The translations under genes were made by a program, and so were the position numbers. DNA of 64,000 nucleotides from Symsagittifera roscoffensis. Lineage: Eukaryota > Xenacoelomorpha > Acoela > Convolutidae. This document shows positions 48,601 through 57,870 of the stretch, piece by piece (position 1 is the first letter of the stretch; every line of letters begins with the position of its first letter). The notes beneath the pieces were generated by a model. The model had not been told where the DNA came from. It did not search any database and saw only the letters and a list, made by a program, of their open reading frames with translations. The stretch spans positions 22,163,996-22,227,995 of the forward strand of contig NC_087066.1 in NCBI RefSeq assembly GCF_963678635.1, in the 5' to 3' direction.

Positions 48601-51452
48601 ACCGGATGGTGTGGAAGATACCACTCACGTTCGGCTCGTGAGCTGGGATCGTGCGGGTTGACGGTTATGACATATCCTTTACTTATATCTTCTCTGATTG
48701 TTTCGGTATACTTCTCGCGAAGTAACGGATCTTTATCTAATCTTTTCTCTAACGACTTTAATTGGGCTAATGAAGAATAATAATTGTTAGGCAAGCTAAC
48801 ATCATTATCACTCCACAGCATCGGTACAGTGTAACGCTCACCATCGTGAACGGTTTCAGTTTTTAGGATCGACAAAGCACGCTTGTCTGCGGCGGAACGG
48901 GCATCTACTTGCTTGAACGCACCATACGACTCTAACTCATACCAAGTTTTGATTTGGTCGGTCAGAGAAGTATCGTCCGTAACGCAGTTAAAGGAAGAAG
49001 AATTTAAGGACGAACGATCAGGAGACGGACCACTAATGACCCAACCTATCGGAAGTCGGACGGCGCACGGTGAGTCAAGTTCATCTCCGAAGACATGTTC
49101 GAGGGGTCTTATCGCATGATAGAAGTCCTGTCCTATAACTATCTCAATCTCTTTGTAATTATACGCAGTCGTCTTTAACGGGGCTAGTTGCGGGTATTTT
49201 ACCTGCAATTCGGAAACGTTTATAACATCGGGTCCTATATACATGTTGTGCTTAACGAAAGCGACAAACGAAAACGAAAATTCACTTTTATTGGGCTTTG
49301 CGGAAACTTTCAAGTGAACTCGCTGAGTTTTAGATACCTTGGCTGAGTTAAAACCATCGGTCGTAACATTTACGGGCGTGCCAACTAATTTCAGACGTTC
49401 AACGAGTGCCGCGGAAACCCAAGAATGAGTGGAACCGGTGTCACAAAGTGCTAGTGCATTCGAATTTTCCGAACCAGAGGACACATCTACCAACGCAACG
49501 GGAAGAATACCTTTTGCAGTTCCCTCACAAGGTTTAACACAAGCTGCGTTATTTGCAGAAGTAGTGTTTGTTTTAGTTTGAGTCGATGGTGATCGGTCGG
49601 CCTCTTTGGGCGGGAAAACTTTCTCGGCTCCATGAAGAAGCACATTGTGAGTGCTCTCACAGTCCTGTTTTGGGCATTTTCTTGCTTTTTGGCACTTTCG
49701 GAAGGTATGGTTGCCTTGTAAACAAGAAAAACAGAGCTTTTGTTCTGCTACATATTTAGCCCTTTGTGTTGCGTTTTTCTCTTTGAACACGGAACAGTTC
49801 CAGAGTGCATGCTGCCCTTTGCATAGCGAGCATGGAGGAAACCTTGTCTTTTCTCTACTTTTCTCATCCTTAGAACTTACCTTAGTGTTACCTGCAAGCA
49901 CTTTTGTAACTACTTTTTGTTTAACTGGTTCTTCAGACTTACCCTTAGAATTGATCGTTTTCAGCCTCTCATGACCCTCCGCTTTTTCTTTGAGCCATTC
50001 ATTGAAATCTAGCAGAGTTGGTCTATGCCATTGGCGTCTCACGGTTTGCATCGACCATGACTCCTTAAGGTTCGGGGGAAGCTTACTCACAGCCTGATTC
50101 AGTAAGTTAACACTTTTCAGGTCGTCGTTAAAAGACAGAGACTTGAATACGGCAACAAGTCCAGAAATTGCAGAGGAAAATCCAATTACATTTTCCGAGT
50201 TATGCATTTTCAGCGGCGGAAAATTACTCAATTTATCTAGGTGAGCCCCTACTACAGCATGCGGCTGCCCGAATTTTCTTTGAAGAGTTGCTAATGCGTC
50301 TTTATATAGTACTCCGCTATAGCTATACTCAGCGATTGCGGATTTTGCTTTACCCACTACGAGCGTTTTCAGATAGGTAAGCTTTTCATCGTCACTGAGT
50401 ATGGCTGAATCGACCGTCGATGTGAATTGCCCAAACCACTCATGCCAATTAAGTGGGTTGCCATCGAACTGGGTCAGCTTCCACTCAGGGAGATGATCTT
50501 TTCGGCTGTGCATGAGTAAATTAACCAACTCTCGTGTCGAAAGTGGACGCTCGACGTCTGCACCAGGTGAATTACCGGGAGTTGGCTCTGTGTAATTCGA
50601 AGAGTTACCGTGACAATCAGGAACGAACGGTTGATTAGCTTGTGAAAAGTTCTCAGGCTGCGCAAAGAACACAGTCCCTCCACTTGTATAAGGAACAAAA
50701 TTATTCGTAGGAACAATCGGAGTTACTGCGGAAAAAACAGTTGTCGAAGGAACGTAGTGCTGTTGAGTTGACATTAAAGGGGTAGCAACAGCTGGTCTCC
50801 ACAAATTACTATAAGGATTGTAGTGGTCACTTGAAAAGTTATAACTACTAACGGGAACACCCATATGTTGTTGTGATGGGGCTACAGGTGCTTGGTAGCC
50901 AGCTACTACTGATCCTGCAGTGTGATGACTTAAAGAAACATGATTAACTGCTGTTGATGCAGGAACAAACGGTGTTACACCAGAAGGAACTTCTGCAGAT
51001 GATGGCGGAGCAAAATAGTTTTCAGAAGTTACCGGGACTACTGAACCTGTGTTTGGATTGCCTAGCCCCGGATGAGTGGACAAAAAAGTTTGCTGAGGCA
51101 AATTATTGGAAACAGGTTGCATGACCTGCTGTAACCCTACTGGGTTGTTAACGGAAACCTGCGATCGAACCAAATTCGACCAATTATGTTGTTGTCCGTG
51201 AATGTGGTTACTGTAATACAATCCCGGATCACTAGAAGCTGCCTGGCCATTATTCACTCCTGTAAAACTTGATGAGACCAAGTAATTTGTTGATGCAGGA
51301 TAAGTTGCCTCAGGAGCTGTTGAACGAACGTGCTGCTCTTGATTGGGAACTACAACAGCATCAGGCTGATTGTGGTCGACAGATTCGACCCAGTGACGCG
51401 TACGATCCTTTTCGTCTATTGTTAGTTGTGGAGAGATTCGAGTTAAACCACT
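45585..51452 (-). CDS. gag-pol: BEL/Pao gag-pol polyprotein, portion after the amber codon
   Basis: The frame is open from 51452, directly after the TAG, to a stop at 45585; from 51281 it covers 1,898 residues (numbering used here). A Gln/Asn/Pro-rich region is followed by a DUF1759-type capsid region (about 265-415), CCHC knuckles (about 484-550), the protease active site DTGS at 614-617, RT with YMDD at 1025-1028, and RNase H with Asp1208 and Asp1283 (TDST). Next come an H2C2 zinc region (about 1520-1575), the integrase triad Asp1600, Asp1662, Glu1711 (48 residues between the last two, a long spacing), and a DUF5641-like tail. All catalytic residues checked are intact. The first Met after the amber lies well inside, so expression probably needs the upstream gag frame. 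The stop lies within the 3' LTR. Confidence 0.95.
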   Translation of the reverse strand, partial: SGLTRISPQLTIDEKDRTRHWVESVDHNQPDAVVVPNQEQHVRSTAPEATYPASTNYLVSSSFTGVNNGQAASSDPGLYYSNHIHGQQHNWSNLVRSQVSVNNPVGLQQVMQPVSNNLPQQTFLSTHPGLGNPNTGSVVPVTSENYFAPPSSAEVPSGVTPFVPASTAVNHVSLSHHTAGSVVAGYQAPVAPSQQHMGVPVSSYNFSSDHYNPYSNLWRPAVATPLMSTQQHYVPSTTVFSAVTPIVPTNNFVPYTSGGTVFFAQPENFSQANQPFVPDCHGNSSNYTEPTPGNSPGADVERPLSTRELVNLLMHSRKDHLPEWKLTQFDGNPLNWHEWFGQFTSTVDSAILSDDEKLTYLKTLVVGKAKSAIAEYSYSGVLYKDALATLQRKFGQPHAVVGAHLDKLSNFPPLKMHNSENVIGFSSAISGLVAVFKSLSFNDDLKSVNLLNQAVSKLPPNLKESWSMQTVRRQWHRPTLLDFNEWLKEKAEGHERLKTINSKGKSEEPVKQKVVTKVLAGNTKVSSKDEKSREKTRFPPCSLCKGQHALWNCSVFKEKNATQRAKYVAEQKLCFSCLQGNHTFRKCQKARKCPKQDCESTHNVLLHGAEKVFPPKEADRSPSTQTKTNTTSANNAACVKPCEGTAKGILPVALVDVSSGSENSNALALCDTGSTHSWVSAALVERLKLVGTPVNVTTDGFNSAKVSKTQRVHLKVSAKPNKSEFSFSFVAFVKHNMYIGPDVINVSELQVKYPQLAPLKTTAYNYKEIEIVIGQDFYHAIRPLEHVFGDELDSPCAVRLPIGWVISGPSPDRSSLNSSSFNCVTDDTSLTDQIKTWYELESYGAFKQVDARSAADKRALSILKTETVHDGERYTVPMLWSDNDVSLPNNYYSSLAQLKSLEKRLDKDPLLREKYTETIREDISKGYVITVNPHDPSSRAEREWYLPHHPVLNPNKPGKVRRVLNGASKFHGTSLNRSLLVGPDLLQNLIFVLLRFRQHKYAVSADIEGMFLQVGVLARDQPSLRFLWREDPTSSVVVHQYTRHIFGARDSPTCANFALQKTASDNQTEYPEAASAVVQKFYMDDYLDSFENTADALSLSKDLVAMLKLGGFNLTKFVSNVPEVTTALNPDNRESNPSVKDICKSPDQSSHVLGLRWDHVKDTLVVSRGVDRPLDKAITQRTVLSFVSSVFDPIGLVAPYTVKARLLLKDIWRISGQKWDDDLPEEIKQQFLDWHSGLPLLGTLTIPRSYFTEPFDRCELHTFGDSSQDVFCAVSFLRARLAKSQKTELAFVFGKARVAPMKMLSIPKLELQAALLATRLKEEILKALTFKVSNVFMWTDSTTVLQWLNSCNKLPVFVGNRTGEILESTTIDQWNHVLSGDNPADTGTRGISSEALKDSSWVRGPSILRTCDWPFKPNTDVIKKIQLKGPLCDIDTCLETASTFVVDASSEKVPSIRLFKNWDKFSSIVKYKRVLAFMLRVLPSHKHFRTKTLEITDPSELDIAEQKLIYLAQSESFPAEVKILQSDKLITKKSRIAKYSPFIGPAGILRSTGRISRLVDTDFDSKHPIILDGQHRVAHMLIRHMHFQHAHQGLDYMRAVVQLKYIVLKLRWLLGNIENTCITCRKRKAKTVVPIMSDLPIERLGYKQPPFSNTGVDYFGPFQVPIRRSTEKRWGFLFTCLTTRAVHIELVPSLDTSSCVMGVERFIARRGTPKTILSDNGTNFVGAQKELLSCVQNWNKVAPAVFVHKGLKWKFNPLSAPHHGGAWERLVRSVKRVLYDILGSRRLTEEVLGTTLCLVEQLLNARPITPVSSDPHDLEALTPNHFILGHSAASFPSLSFEDNFDHKKRYARAQSYANAVWSRWLREYVPSLNKRAKWHNDSDVTLKTGDLVWVVEPDSPRGHYPLARIAKLHYGKDGCARSADIKTVTSELTRPTVKLAPVLPCLGVEDVAAQI
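45604..45615 (-). other. Polypurine tract of the BEL/Pao element
   Basis: On the sense strand AGGGGTGGAGGA lies immediately before the TG of the 3' LTR. It is inside the coding frame, near the gag-pol end. Confidence 0.85.
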
Positions 51453-52196
51453 CTACTCAGCATTCTCGCTGATTTCCGACAACTCATCTTCTAACTCAAG
51501 CCCTTTCAACTCAATTTCTGCCAGTTTTTTCCTATGTTCTTCAGCCAATTCTTCCAACTCTAAACTGCTTTGTTGTTCTAAAACATATTGTTTCATCTTG
51601 TTTTGCTGCTCTTTCAGTCTTAATGATACCTTTGCCTGCCTCTCAAGTTCGTCTTGTTGTTTCTTTAAAATCATTAAGTCGCGTTTTTCCTCAGAAAGTG
51701 TTTTCGACGGAGCGGCGGTATAACTAGATTTCTGAGAACCTGATTGCTGATGTCGGCTGCTTCGGTGCGACAACTTAGAGCGGGTATCTGTTTTATGCGA
51801 CCGGGGTTTTTCACTTTTTTCAGAATGATGAGAAACTTTTGAGCTGCTATCTATTTTGTCCGGCTCTGTTACTGCCTCAAAACTTGTTTTATATGTGATA
51901 GCTTCCTGCAGAACTTTATCGTTGCTTTGAGTCAACTTATGAAGCCACATATCCTGTGCCGGTATCAATTCGTCGGGATTGGCACTTTTTGCAGCCATAT
52001 CAATCAACTCAGTATTTATCTCGACCGCTTGTTCTATATAGTTCCTACATTTTTCAATATAAGTATCAATTTTTGAGCAACGACTCTGACTCTCTATGTA
52101 TTCTAAAATTATTTCATGGCATTTATAAAGTTCGTTTTCGAGATTGCTACGTTTCTCAAACAACTTCTTAATTTTCTTCTGAAACTTAACTTCCAT
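51453..52196 (-). CDS. gag: BEL/Pao Gag N-terminal part, ends at an amber codon
   Basis: ATG at 52194-52196 starts a 247-residue frame rich in Lys, Glu, Gln and Leu with long predicted helices. Two coiled-coil stretches (about residues 1-45 and 175-245) flank a Ser/His/Lys-rich linker. It ends with TAG at 51453-51455, and the same frame then stays open for a further 1,955 codons, so the break is a single codon. The sequence around it on the sense strand is GCT GAG TAG AGT GGT. Either the stop is a mutation in this copy, or it is read through some of the time to set a Gag to Gag-Pol ratio. The start has an acceptable context, and no earlier in-frame ATG was adopted. Confidence 0.9.
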   Translation of the reverse strand: MEVKFQKKIKKLFEKRSNLENELYKCHEIILEYIESQSRCSKIDTYIEKCRNYIEQAVEINTELIDMAAKSANPDELIPAQDMWLHKLTQSNDKVLQEAITYKTSFEAVTEPDKIDSSSKVSHHSEKSEKPRSHKTDTRSKLSHRSSRHQQSGSQKSSYTAAPSKTLSEEKRDLMILKKQQDELERQAKVSLRLKEQQNKMKQYVLEQQSSLELEELAEEHRKKLAEIELKGLELEDELSEISENAE

Positions 52197-52437
52197 GCTT
52201 AATAATTTCAGAAATAAACTACTCTCAGAAAAACTGTATTTTCACTCAAGTAAATCCACAAATACTTTTACCTGGCGTTAAAGTCCAAGCTTAAACCGGG
52301 CTTTGTGAAACAAGTCTCTTTCACGCGCTTTTGAGACGGCGCGGATAGTGTACGGAGCGCGTGATCTAGAGAACTAGCTCCTAGAATGAATACCATACAC
52401 TCAAGAGACCTATGCGACGGCTACGTTACGATAAAGT

Positions 52438-52740
52438 ACCAATGGGGTGGGGAAATTAAGTAGGTCGGTTGAACTCCAACAACGCACACGGAGTAAACCT
52501 GAGGATGAAAGAATTCAACTTAACTCACTTAGTATCACCGTACCTGGCCACTTAACATTAGTGTCGCGCAACGAAGTCAATAATCGGACGAGCTGAAACG
52601 GCTTAGATTCACTTGAACCAATGGGGTGGGGAAATTAAGTAGGTCGGTTGAACTCCAACAACGCACACGGAGTAAACCTGAGGATGAAAGAATTCAACTT
52701 AACTCACTTAATATCACAGTACCTGACCACTTAACATTAG
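52438..52740 (-). repeat. Two 124-bp direct repeats in the BEL/Pao leader
   Basis: Copies 52438-52561 and 52617-52740 start ACCAATGGGGTGGGGAAATT and end CACTTAACATTAG. They differ at only a handful of positions and are offset by 179 bp. They lie between the gag start and the repeat-rich leader. Confidence 0.9.
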
Positions 52741-53246
52741 GTTGGTGTCATGTTACAGCACAGTTTCGCAGAATTATGGGGACGTTTTGACGATTTTTTG
52801 GAAATTTCTTACTTTTTTCCCAAAATTTTTCGGAAAATTTTGGTCAGCAGGTTCGAGCCGTAAACCAATCCAAAAAACTAGTCTAGTACCCCTTGTCTAT
52901 GATCCGATTTTTTGGATTTTCAATCCGCTCACAATTACCCAAAAATTTGTGGTATCGGGAAAATTACCACTTGTAGCTTGCTTTGAGTTGGGATACACAA
53001 TAAGACATTAACACATCGTACGTAATTTTATTGCAAGTTTGTAAAAATTAGAATAGTCTTACAGTTTTTGACGGTTTTGGAGATTGGCGTCACCGGGAAA
53101 AATCCAAAAACTTCGGGTGTCGAGAAAATTACAGCTCCACTTTGACCAAAAGTCAACAATCAGGACACCTGAACAGGGCTCTCTTCCGCTAGTCAGTCTG
53201 CTTATTCGTCCGTCTGCTATGTCGTCTGTCGGCCAACTGGATACGC
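52741..53246 (-). other. BEL/Pao leader, unique part
   Basis: Untranslated leader between the 124-bp repeats and the TTCGGCCAAAC repeat field. No conserved frame was recognised. Confidence 0.5.
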
Positions 53247-53770
53247 TATGCTAACTTTCGGCCAAACGTGCACTTTCGTCCAAACGCCCACTTTCGGCCA
53301 ACTGCTATCTGATATTTTCGGCCAAACGCTCACTTTCTGCCAACTGGTATCTGATATTTTAGGCCAAACGCCCACTTTCGGCCAAACGCCCACTTTCGGT
53401 CAAACGCCCACTTTCGGCCCTCTGTTAGCTGATATTTTCGTATTTTCGGCCAAACTGATCACACTGACGATTTCGGCCAATCGCACAGTTCGTCCAAATG
53501 AATACTCGTCGTGTCTAGAAATAGGCCAAATAAACACTCGACCAAATAAACACTCGGCCAAACTGATCACTCTGGAGATTTCGGCCAATCGCACAGTTCG
53601 TCCAAATGAATACTCGTCGTGTCTAGAAATAGGCCAAATAAACACTCGACCAAATAAACACTCGGCCAAACTGATCACTCTGGAGATTTCGGCCAATCGC
53701 ACAGTTCGTCCAAATGAATACTCGTCGTGTCTAGAAATAGGCCAAAGAAACACTCGGCCAAACAAACACT
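53247..53770 (-). repeat. Leader tandem repeats: CTTTCGGCCAAACG units and a 108-bp higher-order repeat
   Basis: The motif ACTTTCGGCCAAACGCCC is repeated with about 18-bp spacing from 53255 to 53440. From about 53447 a 108-bp unit is repeated nearly three times; its TTTCGGCCAATCGCACAG anchor lies at 53471, 53579 and 53687. The second and third units are almost identical. Since 108 is a multiple of three, several frames remain open through the block without coding meaning. Confidence 0.9.
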
Positions 53771-53878
53771 CGTTCAAAGTGATCACTATGATGACTGTCG
53801 GTCAACTGAGCACTGTGGTGACTTTCGGCTATTTGGACACTCGTGTCGTCAAACTGCCAAACAATCAGGGCACTAACT

Positions 53879-53896
53879 GTCCCTTGTGGGGCGCCA
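53879..53896 (-). other. Primer-binding site of the BEL/Pao element
   Basis: On the sense strand the 5' LTR end CACA is followed by three T and then TGGCGCCCCACAAGGGAC. TGG complements a tRNA CCA end, and the whole 18-mer has the usual retroelement PBS form. The exact priming tRNA was not identified. Confidence 0.8.
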
Positions 53897-53899
53897 AAA

Positions 53900-54424
53900 T
53901 GTGCGCGTAAATCTCCACGATTATATAAAAAACGGTTTTCAAACACTTTAATTAATGAGTATTTTCTCGGCAAAATAACTCCGGAAGTTTGAAAATATAA
54001 CGATAATTTATAATTTTCAACAAGCTTTATCATCGGTAACATCGGCCACAATAAACTGCATAACTCAAAGCAAGCTGCAAAAATGGCCAGTATTTGTCCT
54101 TGAGACAAATTGCTCTTTTTAAAGGTCAGCCTTAATCAAGGCTGAACCAAATTAGAGCGAAAAGACGGTTAAAATGGGTTTTGGGGGGACCGAACCTGGT
54201 TACGGAGCATCCCATCAGGTTCGGTGCACATTCGAGTTCTAGAAAGGAAATGACCTAGTCGGGATTCGAACCGGCGCCGAACCCGCCGGGACGCACCATG
54301 TATACGTTTGGCTACTGTCCCTATATGCATTTACATTTTGGTTCAACTTTATATGCACTTATACTCTCGCTTACATTTGAGTGTATATGCATTTGTACTA
54401 TTGTTTTATATTTGCGCTGCAACA
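53900..54424 (-). repeat. 5' LTR of the BEL/Pao element
   Basis: Identical by eye to the 3' LTR at 45079-45603 (offset 8,821 bp). It includes the tRNA-like segment at 54252-54321 and provides the promoter for the element's transcript, which runs to the left. Confidence 0.95.
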
Positions 54425-54429
54425 ATCAT
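54425..54429. repeat. Target-site duplication, right
   Basis: ATCAT, exact copy of 45074-45078. Confidence 0.9.
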
Positions 54430-54789
54430 GTATGGTCCATTGCCAGACGCCATAAAAATTATTGAATGCTCCACTTAAGCAGAGAAAATTAGAAAGAAAA
54501 TATTTTTTCCAAGCAACTGCTATTAGGTACTAGATTCAACTCCATCTATTGAAAGGCAAAAAAGAACGTTGCTATCTGATAATTAGTAAAATTCCTCTCC
54601 TTGAAAATGCGAGGGAACCGCAAAAAACCGTTGACTTTAACAGAAAATATTTGAATTTGAAAGCTGTAGGTTTTCCTGTCTGCAGTTACTTTTGCAAAAC
54701 TGACTGCCTCTATTTTTGAAAAATATCATCATTTTGATGAACACAGAGAATTCATTGAAGTTAAAGTGTGACAATTGTGTTCTATATGC

Positions 54790-55325
54790 TAACAAGACTG
54801 CTCGTATCAGGGCGAAGCCCTGAATGTTCCGACTGCCCGTTAAGGTTTATGGAGCAGTAATAACATTAAAAAATTCAATAAAATAAAAAGAAATGAAATT
54901 TTTTTTTCTAAAATTTAAAATTTTTTTATGAAAATCATCCCCCCACACGCCATATAAAGTACAAAAGGATAGATTTCGCTCCTTGTAACAAACCAATTAT
55001 GGCAAACAAGCTTCTTTTAACCAATTTGGAACCATTTCTAAGACGCATTAAATCTCCGCTTACGCGTTTATAGCGCGAATTATATCGCGCGTTAATTGTC
55101 CAAAGTTGGCCAAAATGGCAATTTTTAAACCCCCGTAACTTTAAGAAAAATAATCACAGGTGAAATATCTTTTCAAATTTGAGCTCAGGAGAACAATACC
55201 TTTCGAATGATATAAAAAAATTCCGTCAAAAATGGCTAGTTAAAAAGTCGAAATTTGTCTGAAGAAAAAAAAAACCCACCCGAGCACAAATATTCCGTTA
55301 CTTTCGTATCGAAAGTCGGAACAAT
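54790..55325 (-). repeat. Dispersed repeat family R2, copy 3 (inverted)
   Basis: Reverse-orientation partner of 36815-37275: CTCGTATCAGGGCGAAGCCC at the left end, TTACTTTCGTATCGAAAGTC at the right end, and AATCACAGGTGAAATATCTT inside. It begins about 360 bp past the BEL/Pao insertion. Confidence 0.75.
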
Positions 55326-57658
55326 AAACGATGTCGTTGTCCAAATTATCTTTTTATGTTTGTTTCTTTCTACTTTCTGGTTAATGATTTTTCATTTTTT
55401 TGAAAAGCTTTATGAATGCATTCAATCTTTTCAATTTGGCTTTATAGGTAATTCTTACTAACTTAGTTTGCATACACTTGATAGTCTTTTTTATATTTCA
55501 GAGACGAACTCCATTCAAGTGTTACTCTTGATAAAAAGTTCAAAATATGAAATCCTTGCATAACCGGATATGTGAACCCCTTTTTCTTAATTTTGATACT
55601 GCTCTGTGGCTGGTATAATGATTCCATTGCTAGGTTTTAAGTTTCAAAAGAAGTGATGGAAATTTTAAGCATGAGGAGTTTTTTCTCAAACCATTTTTGA
55701 CATTATTTTTTCCTGGAAGATATTGATTTTCTTGATTTCTAGGTCAAATTCGAAAAAAAATTTCCGTTTTCTTAGGTTATGGAGATTCAAAATTCCCAGT
55801 TTGAACAAATTGGAATAATTAGAGCGTGCTAGTTACCATTTTTTTTGCGCTATTGGAGAATTAAAATCTTCAAAATTATTTGAGGGTTGTCCAAAAAACT
55901 TGCTTCTAGATATTTAATTTCTGTTCTAACTCTCTAAAAAAGAATGGAATATTTCTGCTCGCTGCACTTTGTTTCTCAAATCAATTTCCACTTTTTAAAA
56001 AATCGTGGTGCACTTCATACAATGCTTTCATATAGTTCGATGGAAGAAAAGTGCTGATCATATGATTTCACACATGGAATTTTTGCAGAAAGTGTTTATC
56101 ATACAATTTTCGTAATTGCATGATTACGAAAAAAAATTAGTCGCAATTTCAATCCGCCAAAAAATTCCAATTTTTTGTAACGAATTTTATTCACCTCAAA
56201 ACCTCAAACTGCAATGATTGTAGTCGTGTATAAAAAACAGCGTTTTTTATAGTACTGTGTGAAAAGCAAAACTTACCTTATGTGGCGAACCTTTGATAGA
56301 AATTCATCTGTAAGCCTGTTGTCAATTAACCGATGAGTTTTTTGTGAGAAACATCCACGATCGTGTTTTAAAAAATGGAAAAACGCTTTTCCTTCAGCTT
56401 TTGTGTATGGAAAAATGCTTATCTTAGAGTTCACATACACTTTTCTGTACGCATGCAATTGTACAAAATTGTATGGTGAGCATTTTTTCCTAAATGAAAG
56501 TTCTATTCGAAGCATTTTAATCAGTTGGGTAGCGATGCTTAAATGGCGTTTTTATTTCATCTGAAAAATCATAACGTCGTGAGCTCTAGTTTTAAAAGAT
56601 ATTTTAAGTAAAGACTGTTTTCATTCTAAAAAAAATGCGAATAATCAAACATTTTAAAAGAAATTTCTAATAACTTAGATCTATTTCTAGGCCATTAAAG
56701 TAAGTCTAAAAATCCTTGATCAGATGGAAAAATCTTGTCCATATGGTCCATTTAGTTTTGTAAAATCCTTGATCATGTCTGTCAAAAAGAAATATTTTTA
56801 GCCTGCAGCTTTTTTTACCAGTCCTTTAATCTGAAGTCAATACCTGCGGCAAAAAAATACACTACGGGTAATAAAATGTGTCAAATGCTTCTACTGTTAT
56901 CCAAAACTGCCGATTGAAAAACTCGAAAAATTTAATTCTCAAACCGGAAGAACCGTTTTTTTTTTTCATTTTTCATGATCAAGTGTTTCTGCATTTTGTT
57001 TTTCATTATGTTCAATTATAATTGCATTTAAAAGTGACCGCCTATAAAAATAGATACACCGTGACAGATTCATGAAAGAGATGAAATTTTAGCTGAATCA
57101 GTTATTGAAGTAATGATTTAATGTGTTTGAACAGATGGTTTGAAACATTGGCAGCAGCCGGGGCTGCGGGCTGCTTTCTGAAACAATCCAGAATCAAATT
57201 TTTGAGCCAATCACGGAAAATACTTATATATTGAAAACTGCGTCAACGTTATTTTTTTCTTGATGAGATTTTTTACTCGAGGCGTTCTTCGAGTATTCTC
57301 CTGTGCATCATTTTTTATTAAAACTAAATTAATTTTATCTAAATTTGATTAAATTTAATCCAATTAAAATATTTGTCATCACAATTTTAGAAATTTCCTT
57401 AATGCGTCATCAGAACAAAGCCCTAAGGTGGAAAAAATATCGCCATTGCTCGCAGCGTTTTTGACGTTAAATCAATTCAAGAGTGACAAAAATGATTAAT
57501 TTTTGAAAGATTTCCTGGAGGCTGCTTTCAAATTTAGTGTAGTTCAACAAGTTGTAAAAAAAACGTACACAAAAAATTTTGAAAATACTTTGCAGTTTGA
57601 AATTCTTAAAAATTTTTGCCGTGGTTGTTGTACTTTCATTTAAAATTTTGAATTGAAA
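55326..57658. other. Intron 2, nothing recognised
   Basis: AT-rich with no recognised gene, RNA or mobile element. Short frames such as 56273-56515 on the minus strand have no domain. Confidence 0.4.
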
Positions 57659-57870
57659 AAATCTACTTAACAATTGCCCCCCCCCCCCCCCCTCCCATTT
57701 AAGAAAGGGGGCAATTGTTAAGTAGATTGAAATAACGCATTTTTGACCAATCAGATTGCAGTAAAATTCAAATTTTAAATAAAACACTCTGGTGCTATTT
57801 ACCGCTTTTATTAATAGGGGTGGTAATTCTCAAGTGGATACCAAAGGGAGGGCGATTGTTAAGTAGATCC
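57659..57870 (+). repeat. Dispersed repeat family R3, copy 2, with terminal hairpin
   Basis: ATCTACTTAACAATTGCCCC, followed by a run of C, is mirrored by GGGGGCAATTGTTAAGTAGA at 57706-57726. This forms a strong hairpin at the left end of the copy. The rest is colinear with 41040-41222. The C run at 57677-57693 may vary in length or be mis-sequenced. Confidence 0.75.

Larger units (their letters stand above)
45079..54424 (-). mobile_element. Complete BEL/Pao LTR retrotransposon (9,346 bp)
   Basis: Two 525-bp LTRs that are identical by eye, exact 5-bp ATCAT target duplications, a primer-binding site, a polypurine tract and a continuous gag-pol reading frame define a complete element on the minus strand. 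Domain order is coiled-coil gag, DUF1759-type gag, CCHC knuckles, aspartic protease, RT (YMDD), RNase H, integrase, DUF5641. A single in-frame TAG at 51453-51455 divides the frame. It sits antisense within intron 2 of the Cys-loop receptor gene. LTR identity points to a very recent insertion. Confidence 0.97.

Noticed and set aside
53248-53910. 220-codon open frame on the plus strand, and a 128-codon frame on the minus strand, in the BEL/Pao leader
   Set aside because: Both are kept open by an 18/108-bp repeat whose period is a multiple of three; no domain, and the same peptide repeats verbatim.
53731-54108. 125-codon frame starting in the 5' LTR and crossing the PBS
   Set aside because: It ends in the repeat field, has no known domain, and its LTR part also occurs truncated in the 3' LTR. 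At most an upstream frame.
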